The notes under the pieces were generated by a model. It ran no database searches and had not been told where the DNA came from. It saw only the letters and a program-made list of their open reading frames with translations. Positions 34,610 through 47,228 of a stretch of 64,000 nucleotides of DNA are shown here, one piece after another (the stretch's first letter is position 1; each line of letters starts with the position of its first letter). The stretch spans positions 31,968,201-32,032,200 of the forward strand of contig NC_030678.2 of NCBI RefSeq assembly GCF_000004195.4, written 5' to 3'. This DNA is from Xenopus tropicalis. Lineage: Eukaryota; Chordata; Amphibia; Anura; Pipidae. The position numbers were made by a program, and so were the translations under genes.

Positions 34610-35496
34610 GTGAGTACTAGTGTCCCACATGGGAATAGCTGTGCCTGCTACAGAGTCACTATACAGGATAGGCACTGGCGGGTTCTTCTGTGGTACTGTA
34701 GAACTAAAAGTATCTACCAGGGTCAGTTTTAGGGTAGGGCAGAAAGCACTTGTATAAGACTTGTTTCTTAACTTTAACCCTGCAACCTCTTGCCCAGGAA
34801 GTTATAGCCCTGTAACAGCTGGAATGACAGAGGTTGCCTACACCCAATTCAAATCAAGAAATCAAGCTATATACATATGCATATAAATATTATATATGTG
34901 TGCAGCTATTTACTGTCTCGGTACAAGAGGATACAATAATATCTGCTGATTACTTTTTTGCCAGAAGTGATGGTCGGTAAAGCACAGCAAACATTCAGGT
35001 ATTTTATCATGCAAGTTGTACACAAGTACAGCTATTACCTTCGAGTCTATAGATGGTGTGCCATTTTACCTTTAGAAGCAGTATGGCAGCCTCTTACCTA
35101 TTAATTAATACAAATATGCAGCTATATACTAAAATAAAACATATGTCCTGTTAATTCCAATAGGAAAACAGAAGGAGGGTAAATAGTGCTTTGAAAAATG
35201 TTAATTAAATGTGCTAATGATATTAGGCATGGGAGATTGCATGGTCAGCAACAAAAACAGCTACTAACGTCTGCATAGTGTTGTGCTACATCGGAAATTA
35301 TTTACCAAGGATGCAGGGAGTTGCATCCCCGCTGATCTGCTTAATATAGAGACTTGGTTCTGTAGTGGGGGGTGAGTCGGTTTTTGCCCAACAACAGCAG
35401 AGTTTGCCTGGGGCTGTAATTTATCAGTATTGCTGGGAAAGCCAGGTAGGCTAACCTTGCTGTGCTATCATTCACATTTTCACCAGTTGTTATTCC

Positions 35497-35520
35497 TTTT
35501 TTTTTTTTTTTTTTTTTTTT
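35497..35520 (+). repeat. T24 homopolymer
   Basis: Twenty-four consecutive T. It explains the lysine-rich minus-strand frame found here. Confidence 0.95.
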
Positions 35521-36515
35521 AACCCTTTCATGTAATACTCTCACTGTAATACTCAATTCAGCCTCTATTAAAAGGAAAGTTTGGCACAGAGCCTCCCTCT
35601 GATTTGGGCATGTGCAACATAGTGTCTCCTATTTTCCTTACAAATGCTATGTCTCTGTTAATGGGATACAGCAGGATCCAGGCTCCTCCCTGCCGCTTGC
35701 CTGCAACCAATATACTTTTGGCCATCTCAGCAGTTAAGGAGAGAGCCTTTGGCATTAATCAGACTCAGAAATGAGGAGCTCGGCAATGTGACAAGCACAG
35801 GGAAATTTATGTGCCACTGCTTAGTGCTTTAGCACCATTCTCCATATAGTGGGACCCAAACCTTACATTGGCAGACTCACCACTGCTATTAAAGTAAATG
35901 CACCTCTGTTGGGCAATGGAAATCTCAGTCCAATCCTAGCAGTATTAATGACATCACCACCTCATGTTTAATGCTATGAATTTGGCTTTATAGATCCATC
36001 AGGCTGATGGTAATGGGATATAGAGAGGCTTTTAACAAGTCAGAAGTGCCTTGCTGTTCCTCTGGCACATTAACAGCAGCTAGCAGTACCGTTAATAATA
36101 AGGAGTGTGATAGGAATGCGGAAAAGAATTCAGGGATATGAGAAGGTTTGGGTTTCTGCAGGTCGGTGCTAGGGAATACCTCACACTCAGAGCTGGGATA
36201 GAATTGCCTGTTTAACTAGAAATTCTAGCTCAGGAGAGCATCAGTGTAGTGCTTGGTGGATAAATGGGTTTTATGCCCTCATCAAACAGTCTTATTGATT
36301 CCCAGGCAGCAGGGATCAATACGTGGCTCTGGGCTTCACATTACACCCAAAGCTTGGGACTGGCTTAAAAATTCAGTTGCAGTTATTGATGGTTTGGTTA
36401 TCGACAAAGAAAATTGTATATATCAATTCTAGATATTAAATGTAATTGTAAGCAACAACAGTGCACATTTGTGGGGTCAAGGCTTGAGGTACATTGTGTG
36501 ACCTGCTAGCACTTT

Positions 36516-36821
36516 ACATAGGCATGGGATCTCTTATCTGGAAATCTGATATCCAGAAAGCTCCAAAAAGGGCAATTCTATTTTGGAAGTGTCCCATCTT
36601 AACTTAATTTTTGACTGATTTGCTTTTTTTCTCTGTAATGAGACAGCATGATGATAATTAATGTAGCTTAAATTATATGATGTATGCAAAACAAGTGAAA
36701 TCTATATATATGAAATGTTTAAATGCTTTTCCAGTAGCCTTAAGGCATAGTGTTTTGGATTACAGAAAGACCCCTTATCTGGGAAGTCCCAAGCCCCCAG
36801 ATAATAAATTCCATACCTGTA
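36516..36821. mobile_element. MITE, TACAGGTATAGG family, copy E (diverged)
   Basis: The left end ACATAGGCATGGGATCTCTT and the right end TTCCATACCTGTA, with the inner CCAGAAAGCTCC and AAGACCCCTTATCTGGG in family order. Confidence 0.75.
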
Positions 36822-37285
36822 TTGATAATAAACTGTGTTAGTTTAGGGACATAGAGTGGTCTATACCTAAATGCCAAATGGGAAGGTAGGAGAAAAGCAC
36901 AGTTTGTAGAAGGCAGCCAATGCCTATTATAAAGACTGAAGACCAACATTCATACTTGTCTCACAGTCATGCAAGAATCTTGCAAAGCACTGAAACTGAG
37001 TCAAACGGCAATGTTGGCACTTTGTACAAGTGTAGAAACAAAAAAAAATTGCCATCTGTGCCTTCAAAGCTCCAAGTTGGTATCAGGGTTTGGTGTGGAG
37101 CCACGTGCAGTAGTTATTGTTGGTAATGCCAACACCCTGCGAGATTGGTACTACCCTGGGCCAGTTACACCAATAAATGTTGATAGTTTGGATAATAAAT
37201 GCCATTTATTTCTCTATCACATGAACAAAAATGTTCTCCTTCAAGCAGAATTCCTGATATTTATTGCAGAGTGATATTCCTGATA

Positions 37286-37635
37286 TTTTTTGCTCAGCTC
37301 TGTTAGCTGCCCCACCCTGTCAGATTTGTTCAACTGGACCTCATTTGAGAATATAGAGACGAGATCTCTGGGAGTGTTAGTGGTTATTCATGACAGATCC
37401 ATTATGAGGGAGTATAGAGGAATGATTGCTGGATTCCCCCTTATAAGGACAGTCCTTCCTATGCCCCACTAATTTCCATGTACAGTCCACCCATTCCTCC
37501 GCCCAGTCAACCCATTTCCCCACCCCAGTCTGCCCATTTCCCCGCTCAGTATACCCATTTCCCCACCCCAGTCCCACGTTTCCAAGGCCCTCACCAAAGG
37601 CTGGTATTACATGAAAAAAAAGGTGGCAACCCTAG
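37286..37635 (-). repeat. MITE, AGGGTTGCCACC family, with C-rich array
   Basis: The right end AAAAAGGTGGCAACCCTAGG matches the family terminus in inverse. 37478-37580 is an imperfect array of CCCATTTCCCCACCCCAGTC-like units. The relative at 43228-43503, on the other strand, has a similar GGGGAAATGGGCAG region. The left boundary is approximate. Confidence 0.6.
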
Positions 37636-39917
37636 GTGGGTCCAATGCCAGTGCAGTTAAAGTCTGTGGAGGGCATTTGGCCACTGCTCACCAAGCTAAA
37701 AAAATTTGTCACTTTTGTGCATTTTAGTATTCAAATATTTATTTGCCATTATTTATACTTTATTTTGTTTGGAGATTGACTAGAGTGAAACTGAGACATC
37801 TCTGATGCATTTTAAGAGATAATATGGCCCTATCAGAAACTATATACTGTGGGAGGCAACTTGCAGTCCTCCAGCTGTTGCTCATCCCCAGCTTCCAGCA
37901 TATACTGTCAGCCATCCTCAAAGCATTGATTTTACTAGTTAGAAGGAATAATGTACCCCAGGGGCCTTATGTATAAAGGGCTATCCTATTGAAATGTACT
38001 GGGCAGATAGGATTTCTAGTCCAGTTACAGCTAGAAGGAAGCAGGATGCACTTTCCCAGAGTTCAGAGTGACATAAATAGTGCTCTGGCCTCACCTATGC
38101 AGATAAAGAGCCTTTCTTTTTGTGAAAAATGTGCTTAGAGGCAAACATGCAAGCTGGGGCAGCATTCCCTTGACCTAAATGAAGGCATGAGGCCAAAGGG
38201 CAACACAATACTTCACTTCAAAACTAAGGCTTATGTTGACAATAAACATTCTGTTATCTGTTGCCAAATTATCACTCATGCATTATTAAGAGATTATCGG
38301 CTCCATGCTGAAAATATGTAAGGATTTAAGAAGCCACCTTGGAGCTTCATGACTCCTATAGCGACATGCATCCTGACAATTTGGGTCTGATTCCAGACTA
38401 AATCAGAAGTGACTGACCAAATTAAGTAGTAAAGGCCCCATCTATTTAGATGCAGTGCACTGGCATTGGACTCACCCCAACTATTGGGCCAAAGTTCTGC
38501 ATTTTGTATAGTGCGTCATCAGTGCATGGAATATATGTGGGTATGATTCCCTACTGCATTGCCCAGCTAGCGTGATCTGATAGAAGCCCAGGTGACTAGA
38601 ACTAGACCCAAATCTCCTGTGTGAATAAGGCCTAAAAACCTCACTATCTGCATTAGTAACAGATAGGGTTTTGACCCATTCAAAGAACCAGGCTTGAGTA
38701 GCTACTATGGTGGAAAAAAACTCCAGTCCGCAAGAACTTTAAAGAGATGAATTAATCATATGTGATTTTCCAGTAACGTAGTTTTTACATTCTATATGGA
38801 TTTATATAGAGAGAGAGTACGGTGGAAATCTAATAATGGTGTGTAATGCAGACTTAAAATGCACTTCTTGCTAATGATCTCCAGCATAGAGCATTCGGCA
38901 CACTGGGGACTAACTGCATTGACTGGAACTGGATCGTGCTGGCTGCACTGCAAAGCATGCCACATCGCTGGTCCAATAGGCCATACTGAACCGGAAATTC
39001 AGAACTCACACCTTATAGGAATGCCAGTTAACAGATACAAGTTTCAAGAGCTGCTATGTGATCCTGGGAGTCCGATTTGTTTCCAGCTGGAATGATGGAA
39101 ATTAAATTACCACTGGATATGAAACCTCAGCAGAAAGTTCATATGAAAGGTGTCCCATATACAAGTTTAAAGAAATGTAAGACAAATGACAACAACTAAA
39201 AAGCTTAAAGGCCCAGAACTGAACCACTGCAATCATGATAAGCCACTCGAGTTCATGGGCAATGATAGCAAACTATCATCTTTCCAAGAGGGCTTCCAGG
39301 TTATTCAGGTATAGATGATACAGAGCTTCTAGGCATTACATAGCTGTATGGAGTTAGATTTAGCTATGCCCTGAAACACACACCCTCCAAAAGCACTCAC
39401 TGGGGATGTGTCTAAGCAATCATCACTGGAACCACTGAGTTTGGACTATTGAAACGTATGGGGAAAAATTCTCAGTGATTTGTCACCAGTCCCTTCAAAC
39501 TAACTTGGTGACAACACCCAGAATTGTTTCGTGTACCATTCCCTTGTGGGAGAGTATTCCAATTAAAAACCGATATATGAATCCTTCTATTTAGTAAGTA
39601 AATACTAACTGACTTACTTACTTACCGACTTTGGGGGGGTGGGTCTCAAATTCTAATTATCTTTTCCTTGTAATAAATTTGAGAATATTATGGAGTCTTG
39701 CAGCCCAAAGCCACGTGCAATTTACCAGCCTCTCACCAATGTTCTAATTAAATCATTCATATAAATTTTGCTGAGTATAACAAGCATAAACAAAGCGATT
39801 GCATTGCTATACAAAAATTCTATAAGTAGGATAAGGATGAGACTTAACTGGTTACTGTGATGAGGAAGAGAATGGCTGCTGCCATACATATATGCAGAAA
39901 AATAAATTCCCTGGTAG

Positions 39918-40074
39918 CAGACTCAGACTGGCAATCTGTGGGTCCTGGCAAATGCCAGAGGGGCTGCTGTAAGTTGCAATAGACAGTCACTATTTATTGG
40001 GCCTGTGGGGCGGCTGCTTGGGCCTCTGTGTATTCAAAATGCCAGGGGCCTATTTTGAATTTCAGTCTGGAATT
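39918..40074 (+). repeat. MITE, CCTGGACTGGCAATCTGTGG family
   Basis: Words ACTCAGACTGGCAATCTGTG, AAATGCCAGAGGGGCTGCTG and AATAGACAGTCACTATTTAT, ending GAATTTCAGTCTGGAA, an inverted version of the start. Confidence 0.8.
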
Positions 40075-41336
40075 ACCTAGTGGAATTATATATGGCAGCA
40101 TATTTTACTGGTCATGTATAGAAAAATTAAAGGCAAACTAATCTTACAGATATGGTTTACATTTTGCATGGAATTGGTTGAGGACTTTCAGTTGGAACTG
40201 AAGAGATGGTGATGCAGTTATGAAGTCTTGGGGTCAATAAATTAAGGACCTATTGCATCAGCTTAGCTAGAAAGCTCCCAGGTATGACAATACCAATTTT
40301 TGCAAAGCAAATTACAAGCAAGTTTTTTGAGAGGATAAAACATTTTGGGCCGTTTTAGAGTTTGCACCTTATGCTGGGGCTGAATGTGGCAGTGAAAGGG
40401 TGGCACTTGCTCTTAAATGCAGCTGTTGATGTTTGCAGATTTAATGCAGTAGAAAAGTGCTGGTGTCTGTTGGCACTGATCCCTCATCTGCAAGTAACTG
40501 GCATCAATAGCTTGCAACTTACACAGCAGATTGCTGGCATGCTGTAGCTATAGACACAACTTGCACTCGTCGCCACATTGTATTGTGTGCAGTGTGTTTC
40601 AGTGTCCCCATTCTCAGGCCGGGGATATTGCTTTGTGTTCACTGTCAGAGAGACATTTATTGCGAATGTGCTCATGCAAGTTTAATGCTTCCAGATATTG
40701 TTACTGGTAAAAGGAAATACAGTATTTTGTAAACAGCAGCTCGCTGGCTTGCATATATGAGAAGAGAAATCCCAGGATAGAAGAACCCGTGTTACTCTGG
40801 TCACAACAGGACATTTACTTATGGGATTATGGGAAATCTATTTCTATTTACTGAAGCAGCTGTGGCCGGCTGGTAAATACACTGCTGGTGGCTAATGATT
40901 GCACAGCTAACCAATCATCTGATTCCTTTTATTTGCCAGGCTTCTTGAACATGGCATAGAATGCAATGAAGCTGGCAGAGTAAAGAAGTCTAGAGTAAAG
41001 CAGTGAATATCTTTTTATATGATTCCCCATCTTTCTTTTCAAATTGAACATGAAAACCTTGCCTGCCATTGCACCCTTCCCAATAGGTGGATAGGATGTT
41101 GACAGGTATAGAAGTGAGAGGAGCCACAGCACTTTCCTTCACTTTTGCTCAGTTTCTCTCACTGGACAAATTACCCTGAATACACACCGATTATGTATAT
41201 CCATCTCTGTGGATGTCCAAATCGCACAATAACCAGCCATGTGGTCTCCAGGCTAGAAAATGGACAGCTACAGTGTTTAGTTACTATGAATGACTGTGTT
41301 GTTGCAACCGATGTTAGAGAATTTTCTGTAGAAGAC

Positions 41337-41550
41337 AACAGGCCTGGACTTGCAAACTTTGGGTTCTGGCAAATGCCAGAGGGGCTGCTGTAAAATGCCA
41401 GAGGGGCTGCTGTAAAATGCCAGAGGGGCTGCTGTAAGATGCCAGAGGGGCTGCTGTAAGATACCATAGGCAGTCACTGTTTATTGGGGCTGTGGGGGCT
41501 GTTTGTGCCTCTGTGTGCTTGAAGGGCCTAATTTAAATTCCAGTCTGGAC
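41337..41550 (+). repeat. MITE, CCTGGACTGGCAATCTGTGG family, expanded
   Basis: Full copy from CAGGCCTGGACTTGCAAAC to AATTCCAGTCTGGAC. Its core word has been multiplied into a 22-bp array (41373-41460), making it longer than its relatives. The minus-strand open frames with repeated SSPSGI peptides come from this array. Confidence 0.85.
41373..41460 (+). repeat. Minisatellite, 4 x 22 bp, in MITE
   Basis: Units start at 41373, 41395, 41417 and 41439: ATGCCAGAGGGGCTGCTGTA plus AA or AG. Relatives at 25745, 39918 and 48033 have one unit. Confidence 0.95.
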
Positions 41551-42534
41551 AACAAGGTGTATGGTTAGCAGGGTTGGCCTGGCCTGTCAGAGTACTAGAG
41601 GATCTTCAAGTTACAGAAGTCTGGGAAAAATTCTATAAGTCCAATCCATAAGCATACATTTTCTGTAAAACATTTGGCACTGTTTCTATCTAATTTTGGG
41701 CCCTGGGTTTCAGGTTCCCTTGGAGGCCCAGTCAAACACTGTTGGTTAATAAAGGATGGTTCTTTATTAATTGGCAAGACAGGGTATTTGTTTATTGGCA
41801 CTGTCTGTTTTGCACATATATCTGTATCTATTAGGGAGGAACTGAATCCACTATTTTGGGATCTGGCTGAACCCTGAATCCTTTGTGAAAGATTTGGCTG
41901 AATACTGAACTGAATCCAAAGGATTCAAGAGAATTGTGTGCACTGAAAACCACACACAGTGAAAAAATTTCAACATCAGTATTTATGTGACAAAATGTCA
42001 TGTGATTTTAAAGATTTGGATTTGGTTCACCCAGGCACGTGGATTGGGCCGTATCCAAATCTGTAATCTATAAGATTACATTTTTAAATTGTAATTAACA
42101 AATCATCTTATGGCACAATCTGCAGTCATGCAAGTCGTATGACATTAAGCAGTTAAACTGACCAGAATCTTGAAGCCAGCCTTAAGGTGGTAATACACAT
42201 TATGATCTACTCGTTCAGTGAGGCTGCCCCCTTTGTGTTCCTCCTATGGTCTTTCCTTATTACTGTGCATTTTTCTTATTCTGCGGAGTGTACAGTATAC
42301 TCTAGTACTGGAGACTAGACTAGACTTTTAACTAAGGCCACCCCTTATCTTGCCTTAGACTTGTATCAGGCATTTTCTTGTTGGTCTCTGCTCCGCTCCG
42401 TGTAGCTGCACTCAGGTCAAAGTACTGCCACACCATGCTGCCAAAGAGAGTGGATCCTCTTCTCTCTGCCTGCCTACAAAACACAGGCAGAGAGAAGTGG
42501 AGCCAATGCTCTGTGTGACTTTGCCTTCACCTTA

Positions 42535-42990
42535 AGGTTGATGTTCCTCAGAGTGTATTAGTCGCCCACGATAAATCTCTGCTATTGCAGGCGACTAACC
42601 ACTCTGAATTGCCTTTCCACCTGCTCAAATAAGAATTGCTGGTGGAAAGGCCTTTGCATCGCTTCAGTTTTCCAAAGTTGTATGAAGTTTCCTCCTGCAA
42701 AACTGAAGCAATGCTAAGGTCTTTCCACCTGCGACTTCTATTTTTGCTGGTGGAAAGGCATTTTGGAGTGGTCAGTGACCCGTGATAACTCTCTGCTAAC
42801 AAGTTCCATGGGGCATCAGCCTAAAAGAGCAGCCAGTCCAGTCAGTTGCTTCATGCAGACAACTTCACACAACTTTGGAAAACTGAAGCGGTACGTAGGC
42901 CTTTCCACCAGCGATTCATATTGTTGTCAGTGGAAAGTAGCACAGTAGCAGAGATCTAACACAGGCGACATAATCTCTCCATGGGAGAAA
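42535..42990. repeat. Complex foldback MITE related to the 45505 element
   Basis: It contains several mutually inverted blocks: GTATTAGTCGCCCACGATAA, TTTCCACCTGC...GGTGGAAAGGC twice, and AACTTTGGAAAACTGAAGC against GCTTCAGTTTTCCAAAGTT. The TTAGTCGCCC word is shared with the Harbinger-like element at 45505-45800. Boundaries approximate. Confidence 0.55.
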
Positions 42991-43227
42991 TCCCTGTGTA
43001 TATATGCATCTTGGATAATTCAAATCTCTCTTTCTATGTGGCTTCCACTTATGGCAATCTTTACTCTATATCAAAGTTGGGCGGGCAGTGGGTGGCTGGG
43101 GGGGGTGTTTGACCATGATGGGGCCCCTTTTGGGGGGGTATGGGGGCCCATGGTGTGGCAGCTCTGCTCCCCTGAGTCTGACCCCGGGGTTATATATTAT
43201 GCATGCATGGGACATTAAACTTGTTCC

Positions 43228-43503
43228 TAGGGTTACCGCCTTTTTTATTTTTTACTACTGGCCTTTAGGTTGGAGGGGGCTGGCAGTCGCATCACTTGGG
43301 GACAGGGAAATGGATGAGCTAGGCAGGGGGTTGGGTGGATGGGTCAGTGAAATGGGCAGATGGGAAGGGAAACTGGTGGGTGGGTGGGGAAATGGGCAGG
43401 GCAGAGAGAGAAGAGATCTACTGCAGAGGGAGTCAGGGAAGGGAGGGATTATAGGTAAATTTGTAATACCGGCCAGTCATATACCAGCTGGGTGGCAACC
43501 CTA
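43228..43503 (+). repeat. MITE, AGGGTTGCCACC family, with G-rich array
   Basis: The left end TAGGGTTACCGCCTTTTTTA and the right end CCAGCTGGGTGGCAACCCTA, inverted. The core 43300-43400 is an imperfect GGGTGGATGGGTCAG / GGGGAAATGGGCAG minisatellite. The 138-codon open frame overlapping it is repeat-derived and glycine-rich. Confidence 0.75.
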
Positions 43504-43533
43504 ATTGGTTCACAAAAGGCACATTAGTTCATT

Positions 43534-44345
43534 AAAGGGGAACTCCATCCAAACACAACTTATGCATTTTGAAAGGTAAACATACTATAAGTTCAAGAAA
43601 CTTTGCAATGTACTTCAACTAAAAAATGTGCAGTCTTTTCATGCTTTTTAATGTAATAATAGGGTTTGGAACAGTTACCTAAGACTCAAAAAATGTAAGA
43701 GTAGTCGACTGTCCTAAGCCTGCCTTCAGCCTGCATCCTCCAAATCCCACAATTTCATATACAATATGGAAAGGAACATCACAATGAAATGCATAGTGGA
43801 CTATGTAGTTCCTGCATGCTGTCTGTAAGATGTTGTTACAATTTGTAATATCAATGTTTTAGTCCCTCCTCCCCTGCCAGGATTTCAAATGATGCAGAAA
43901 GAGAACAGTTTTGCAACTGGATTTTATGGTATTTATTCATACTTTTTGAAGGAACAGTGATAGGTATATTAGGGGTTTCTGTGTTGTGTGGGGCACTTTA
44001 ACAAATTTTGGTTTGGAAAGTAGAACAAAGAAGTAGGGTAGAAATGCTGCAAGTATTATATTGAGATTCTGTACCAGCCCATAGTGACTGCAGCCCTGTA
44101 GCATCATTATCAATTGAGAAACCTCATTTCCTACTTGAACGTTTGTGGTGACCCCTAAGCTTCTCAACAGCTTCCCAGAGCACACTGAGCATGTGCAGTG
44201 TCACTGACACTTAAAGGATGGCATAATAATAAGATATCCAGCTCCTTGCACAGATGTGAAGTGAGGTTCATCACTGTTATAGAGATGCTAAACCTCTAGG
44301 CTAGGTAAGTGCAGAAGCTATATTTGTTTTCAGAGTTCTCCTTAA
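43534..44345. mobile_element. TTAA-type (T2-like) MITE, about 0.8 kb
   Basis: The left end TTAAAGGGGAACTCCATCC and the right end CAGAGTTCTCCTTAA, inverted, with TTAA at both tips. No transposase frame inside. Confidence 0.75.
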
Positions 44346-45160
44346 AAGATAATCACATTTCAGTTACTGTAGGAGGGCGTAAATAGGCATGATTAATTTA
44401 CAGCGACATACCATCACAAAGCTTTTTAATTAGTATATCACCATATAAAAGGCTTCTCCATAGACTTATTGGTTGTTTAGAATTCAGTATTGTTATTGCT
44501 TTTGCAATGCCATAAAATGCTTCCCCACCTCTGGCCTGCTTAATGTAGCTGGGGGTTGTGGCTTTACTGGAACAGCAGTTTTATTTGCCGGTATAAGTAG
44601 CTGGGAAGATAATTTGAGGTTGCAGGAACCAGCCCCTGTTTGTTTACTCCAAACAATCACTTCCAGTTAGTTATTTTAAAGAGATTTATGGGGGTTATTT
44701 TTCTATGGGTGTTTGAGAGAAGAGTAATGCTCACTGCCTACTCTGTTTATCCCACCAACTGATCCAGTCTGTTCCTGCTCCATTGAGAGAGTCAATGCAA
44801 GTTCAGCAAAATCCTCTCTGATAATTATCTCAGCTTCCCCCACCCCATGGCCAGGAAAAGAAAAGCCGGAGATATCCACTGGCCTGCAACTACTGAGTAC
44901 AGAGACATGTCCCTGCAGGTACAGGCAAGCAACATAGGAGATAATCCAACATTAAATCCATACTTAAAATGCTGTTATGGGTCATCTAAATACTTTCTTT
45001 TGTTATGGAGTGGGCTTGGTACAGGGCTGGTGTGTTGGGATAAAGCCCCCAGCATATTTCAATAGCCATTTAAGAGATTTGTAGGTCTTACCTTGCAGAA
45101 TTAGAATTTCAACCTGCTACAGCATTTTACATAGAGAATTCTGCCCTTGTACATTCACAA

Positions 45161-45855
45161 TTATAAGGAAAACTAAAGTAACTAAAATATAATGTGCTGC
45201 TGCCCTGCACTGGTAAAAGTTGTGTGTTTACTTCAGAAAGTCTACTATAATTTATATAAATAAGCTGCTATGTAGCCATGGGGGCAGCCATTAAAAGGAG
45301 AAAAGGCACATAGCAGATAACAGATAAAACACTATTGTATTCTACAGAACTTATCTGTTATCTGCTATGTAACCTGTGCCTTTTCTCCTTTTTTCCAGCT
45401 TGAATGGCTGCCCCCGGGGCTACACAGCAGCTTATTATATAAATTATAGTAGTGTTACTGTAGCAAACACACCAGTTTTACCAGTGCAGGGCAACAGTGC
45501 ATTAGGGTTCTGGCACACGGGGGAGATTAGTCGCCCGCGAACTTCCTGTTCGCGGGCGACTAATCTCCCCGAGTTGCCTACCCCTGCCATCCCACGCGGC
45601 GCGATTTCGCGCAAATCGCCGAAAAAGACTCGCGAGTCTTTTTCGGCGATTTCCGGAAATCGCCCCACCGCGTCTGCCATCCCGCCGGCGACTTACATGT
45701 TCGCCGGTGGGATGGCAGGGGTAGGCAACTCGGGGAGATTAGTCGCCCGCGAACAGGGAGTTAATCGCGGGTGACTAATCTCCCCCGTGTGCCAGAGCCC
45801 TTATATTTTTATTACTTTAAAGCTCTTTTATTTTTTGGTGTTACTGTTCCTTTAA
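45161..45855. mobile_element. T2-like MITE, host of a nested element
   Basis: A palindromic element. The left arm begins TTATAAGGAAAACTAAAGTA; the right arm ends TGGTGTTACTGTTCCTTTAA. Further in, GCCATGGGGGCAGCCATT is opposed by AATGGCTGCCCCCGGGGC, and TAGCAGATAACAGATAA by TTATCTGTTATCTGCTA. The element at 45505-45800 is inserted in its right arm; without it the host is about 0.4 kb. Confidence 0.88.
45505..45800. mobile_element. Harbinger-like MITE nested in T2-like MITE
   Basis: The ends GGGTTCTGGCACACGGGGGA and CCCCCGTGTGCCAGAGCCC are inverted. Immediate flanks are TTA on both sides (45502-45504, 45801-45803), the TWA-type duplication of PIF/Harbinger elements. The inside is CpG-rich and almost fully palindromic (GAGATTAGTCGCCCGCGAAC, CGCCGAAAAAGACTCGCGAG), so it can form a long hairpin. 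Overlapping open frames on both strands are by-products of the palindrome. Confidence 0.88.
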
Positions 45856-45991
45856 ACAACTATATAGTTACATTTTGCTAGGGAACCCTTACAGTTTGTG
45901 TTCCTTAATTCACAGCTATAGACAACCCAATGGAACTGGATGAGAGACAGTGCACATGTCCATCCCATGTAAACAAACATGCATCTGTGTG

Positions 45992-46014
45992 TATATATAT
46001 ATATATATATATAT
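45992..46014 (+). repeat. (TA)n microsatellite
   Basis: Twenty-three bases of alternating TA after a short TG run. Confidence 0.95.
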
Positions 46015-46176
46015 GGGGTGGCAGAGACTTCTGCACAGATTTTGATACATTTCAATACCAGTGTTCCTAATTAAAGTTGAAAAGAACAAGTTTATGATGC
46101 TGTTTTTTTATCATGGGTGCACATTGGAAGGCATACGTGTCTTGGAACTAGTCTGACATCTGATTCTGCACCATGA

Positions 46177-46330
46177 CCAGGTCTGGACTGGAATTCAAAA
46201 TAGTCCCTGGTATTTCTAGTACACAGAGGCCCAAACAGCCCCCACCAGCCCAATAAATAGTGACTGTCTATGGCATCTTACAGCAGCCCCTCTGGCATTT
46301 GGCAGAACCCACAGATTGCCAGGCCATGCC
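46177..46330 (-). repeat. MITE, CCTGGACTGGCAATCTGTGG family, reverse
   Basis: CAGGTCTGGACTGGAATTC at the left, then AATAAATAGTGACTGTCTAT, AGCAGCCCCTCTGGCATTTG and ACAGATTGCCAGGCC: the reverse of the + copies. Confidence 0.8.
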
Positions 46331-46718
46331 CACCCCAGCTTGTGGGCCAAGATAATACAGCATCTGGTTGCAGGCAATTTCCATGATATTAATTCAGATA
46401 TGTGAGTGCATCAGGTCTATTTCAGAAAGTGAATGGGAGATGGGACCTAAAAATCTGTGCAGGAGGGACCTTCCCTCCAGTAGTCAGCACAGCTCTAGTA
46501 TCCCAAGGGGAAAGAGAGAGCAATATGCAGAGTGACATCTCATTAAAGATGCAGCTTTTGTATGCAGTTAACCCTCAGGCCACTGGCACAGCTGCTTTGA
46601 ATGAGAGCTCTTGAACCAAAAGCCAGGTATGTGCAGTATAAAAATACGAATACCTTTAAAACACTAAATATAGAAAATAGTAATACTGCTATGGGAAAAC
46701 ATGTTTTTTTGCAAAACA

Positions 46719-47228
46719 TTTAAAGGACAATAAAAGGTTAATATAAATTAAAAGTAAGTCTAAAGGCATTGTTTTTAAGTACTTACTGCATATCTAAATT
46801 CCCAGATCCCTGCTTGCTTCTCTGAAATATGGTGCTGGCAGCCTACAGCAGTGTGAAGACTACAGTGACATCACTGAAATCTCTCTCCCCTTCCTGTAGG
46901 TGCCAGCGGCAGCCTTCCTATTCTCTGAGCATGTGTAACTTGATCCTGTCTCCTGTTCTGAGCTACACATGCCCACCAGCCAATCAGAAGTGGATCTGGC
47001 AGAGGGGAGGGGGGGGGAGGGAATGAAACACATGTGCAGTATGAAGCAAGGAGGGAAAGGAAGGGAGAATACCCTTTTAGAGATGGCTGCCTGTTCTAGA
47101 AAATGTGAAGTAAGTGTGACTGAGTAAATATTTGATTAGGTGAGCCAAAAGTGTGGCGTTGTTACTAAACAATAGGAGGACTATTGGGCAGTATGCTTTT
47201 TACATTTTGACTTGAATTCTCTTTTAAT
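46719..47228. mobile_element. TTAA-type (T2-like) MITE
   Basis: The left end TTTAAAGGACAATAAAAGG and the right end TTGAATTCTCTTTTAA. The core is GC-richer, with GACTACAGTGACATCACTG and a poly-G run. The termini are less alike than in other copies. Confidence 0.6.

Noticed and set aside
41171..41477. Minus-strand frames with repeated LAFYSSPSGI peptides
   Set aside because: The peptide repeat is the 22-bp minisatellite inside a MITE, not a repeat protein.
43088..43504. 138-codon glycine/tryptophan-rich frame
   Set aside because: It mostly translates the G-rich array of an AGGGTTGCCACC MITE.
45376..45774. 132-codon + frame and overlapping minus frame
   Set aside because: Both result from the CpG-rich palindromic Harbinger-like MITE.
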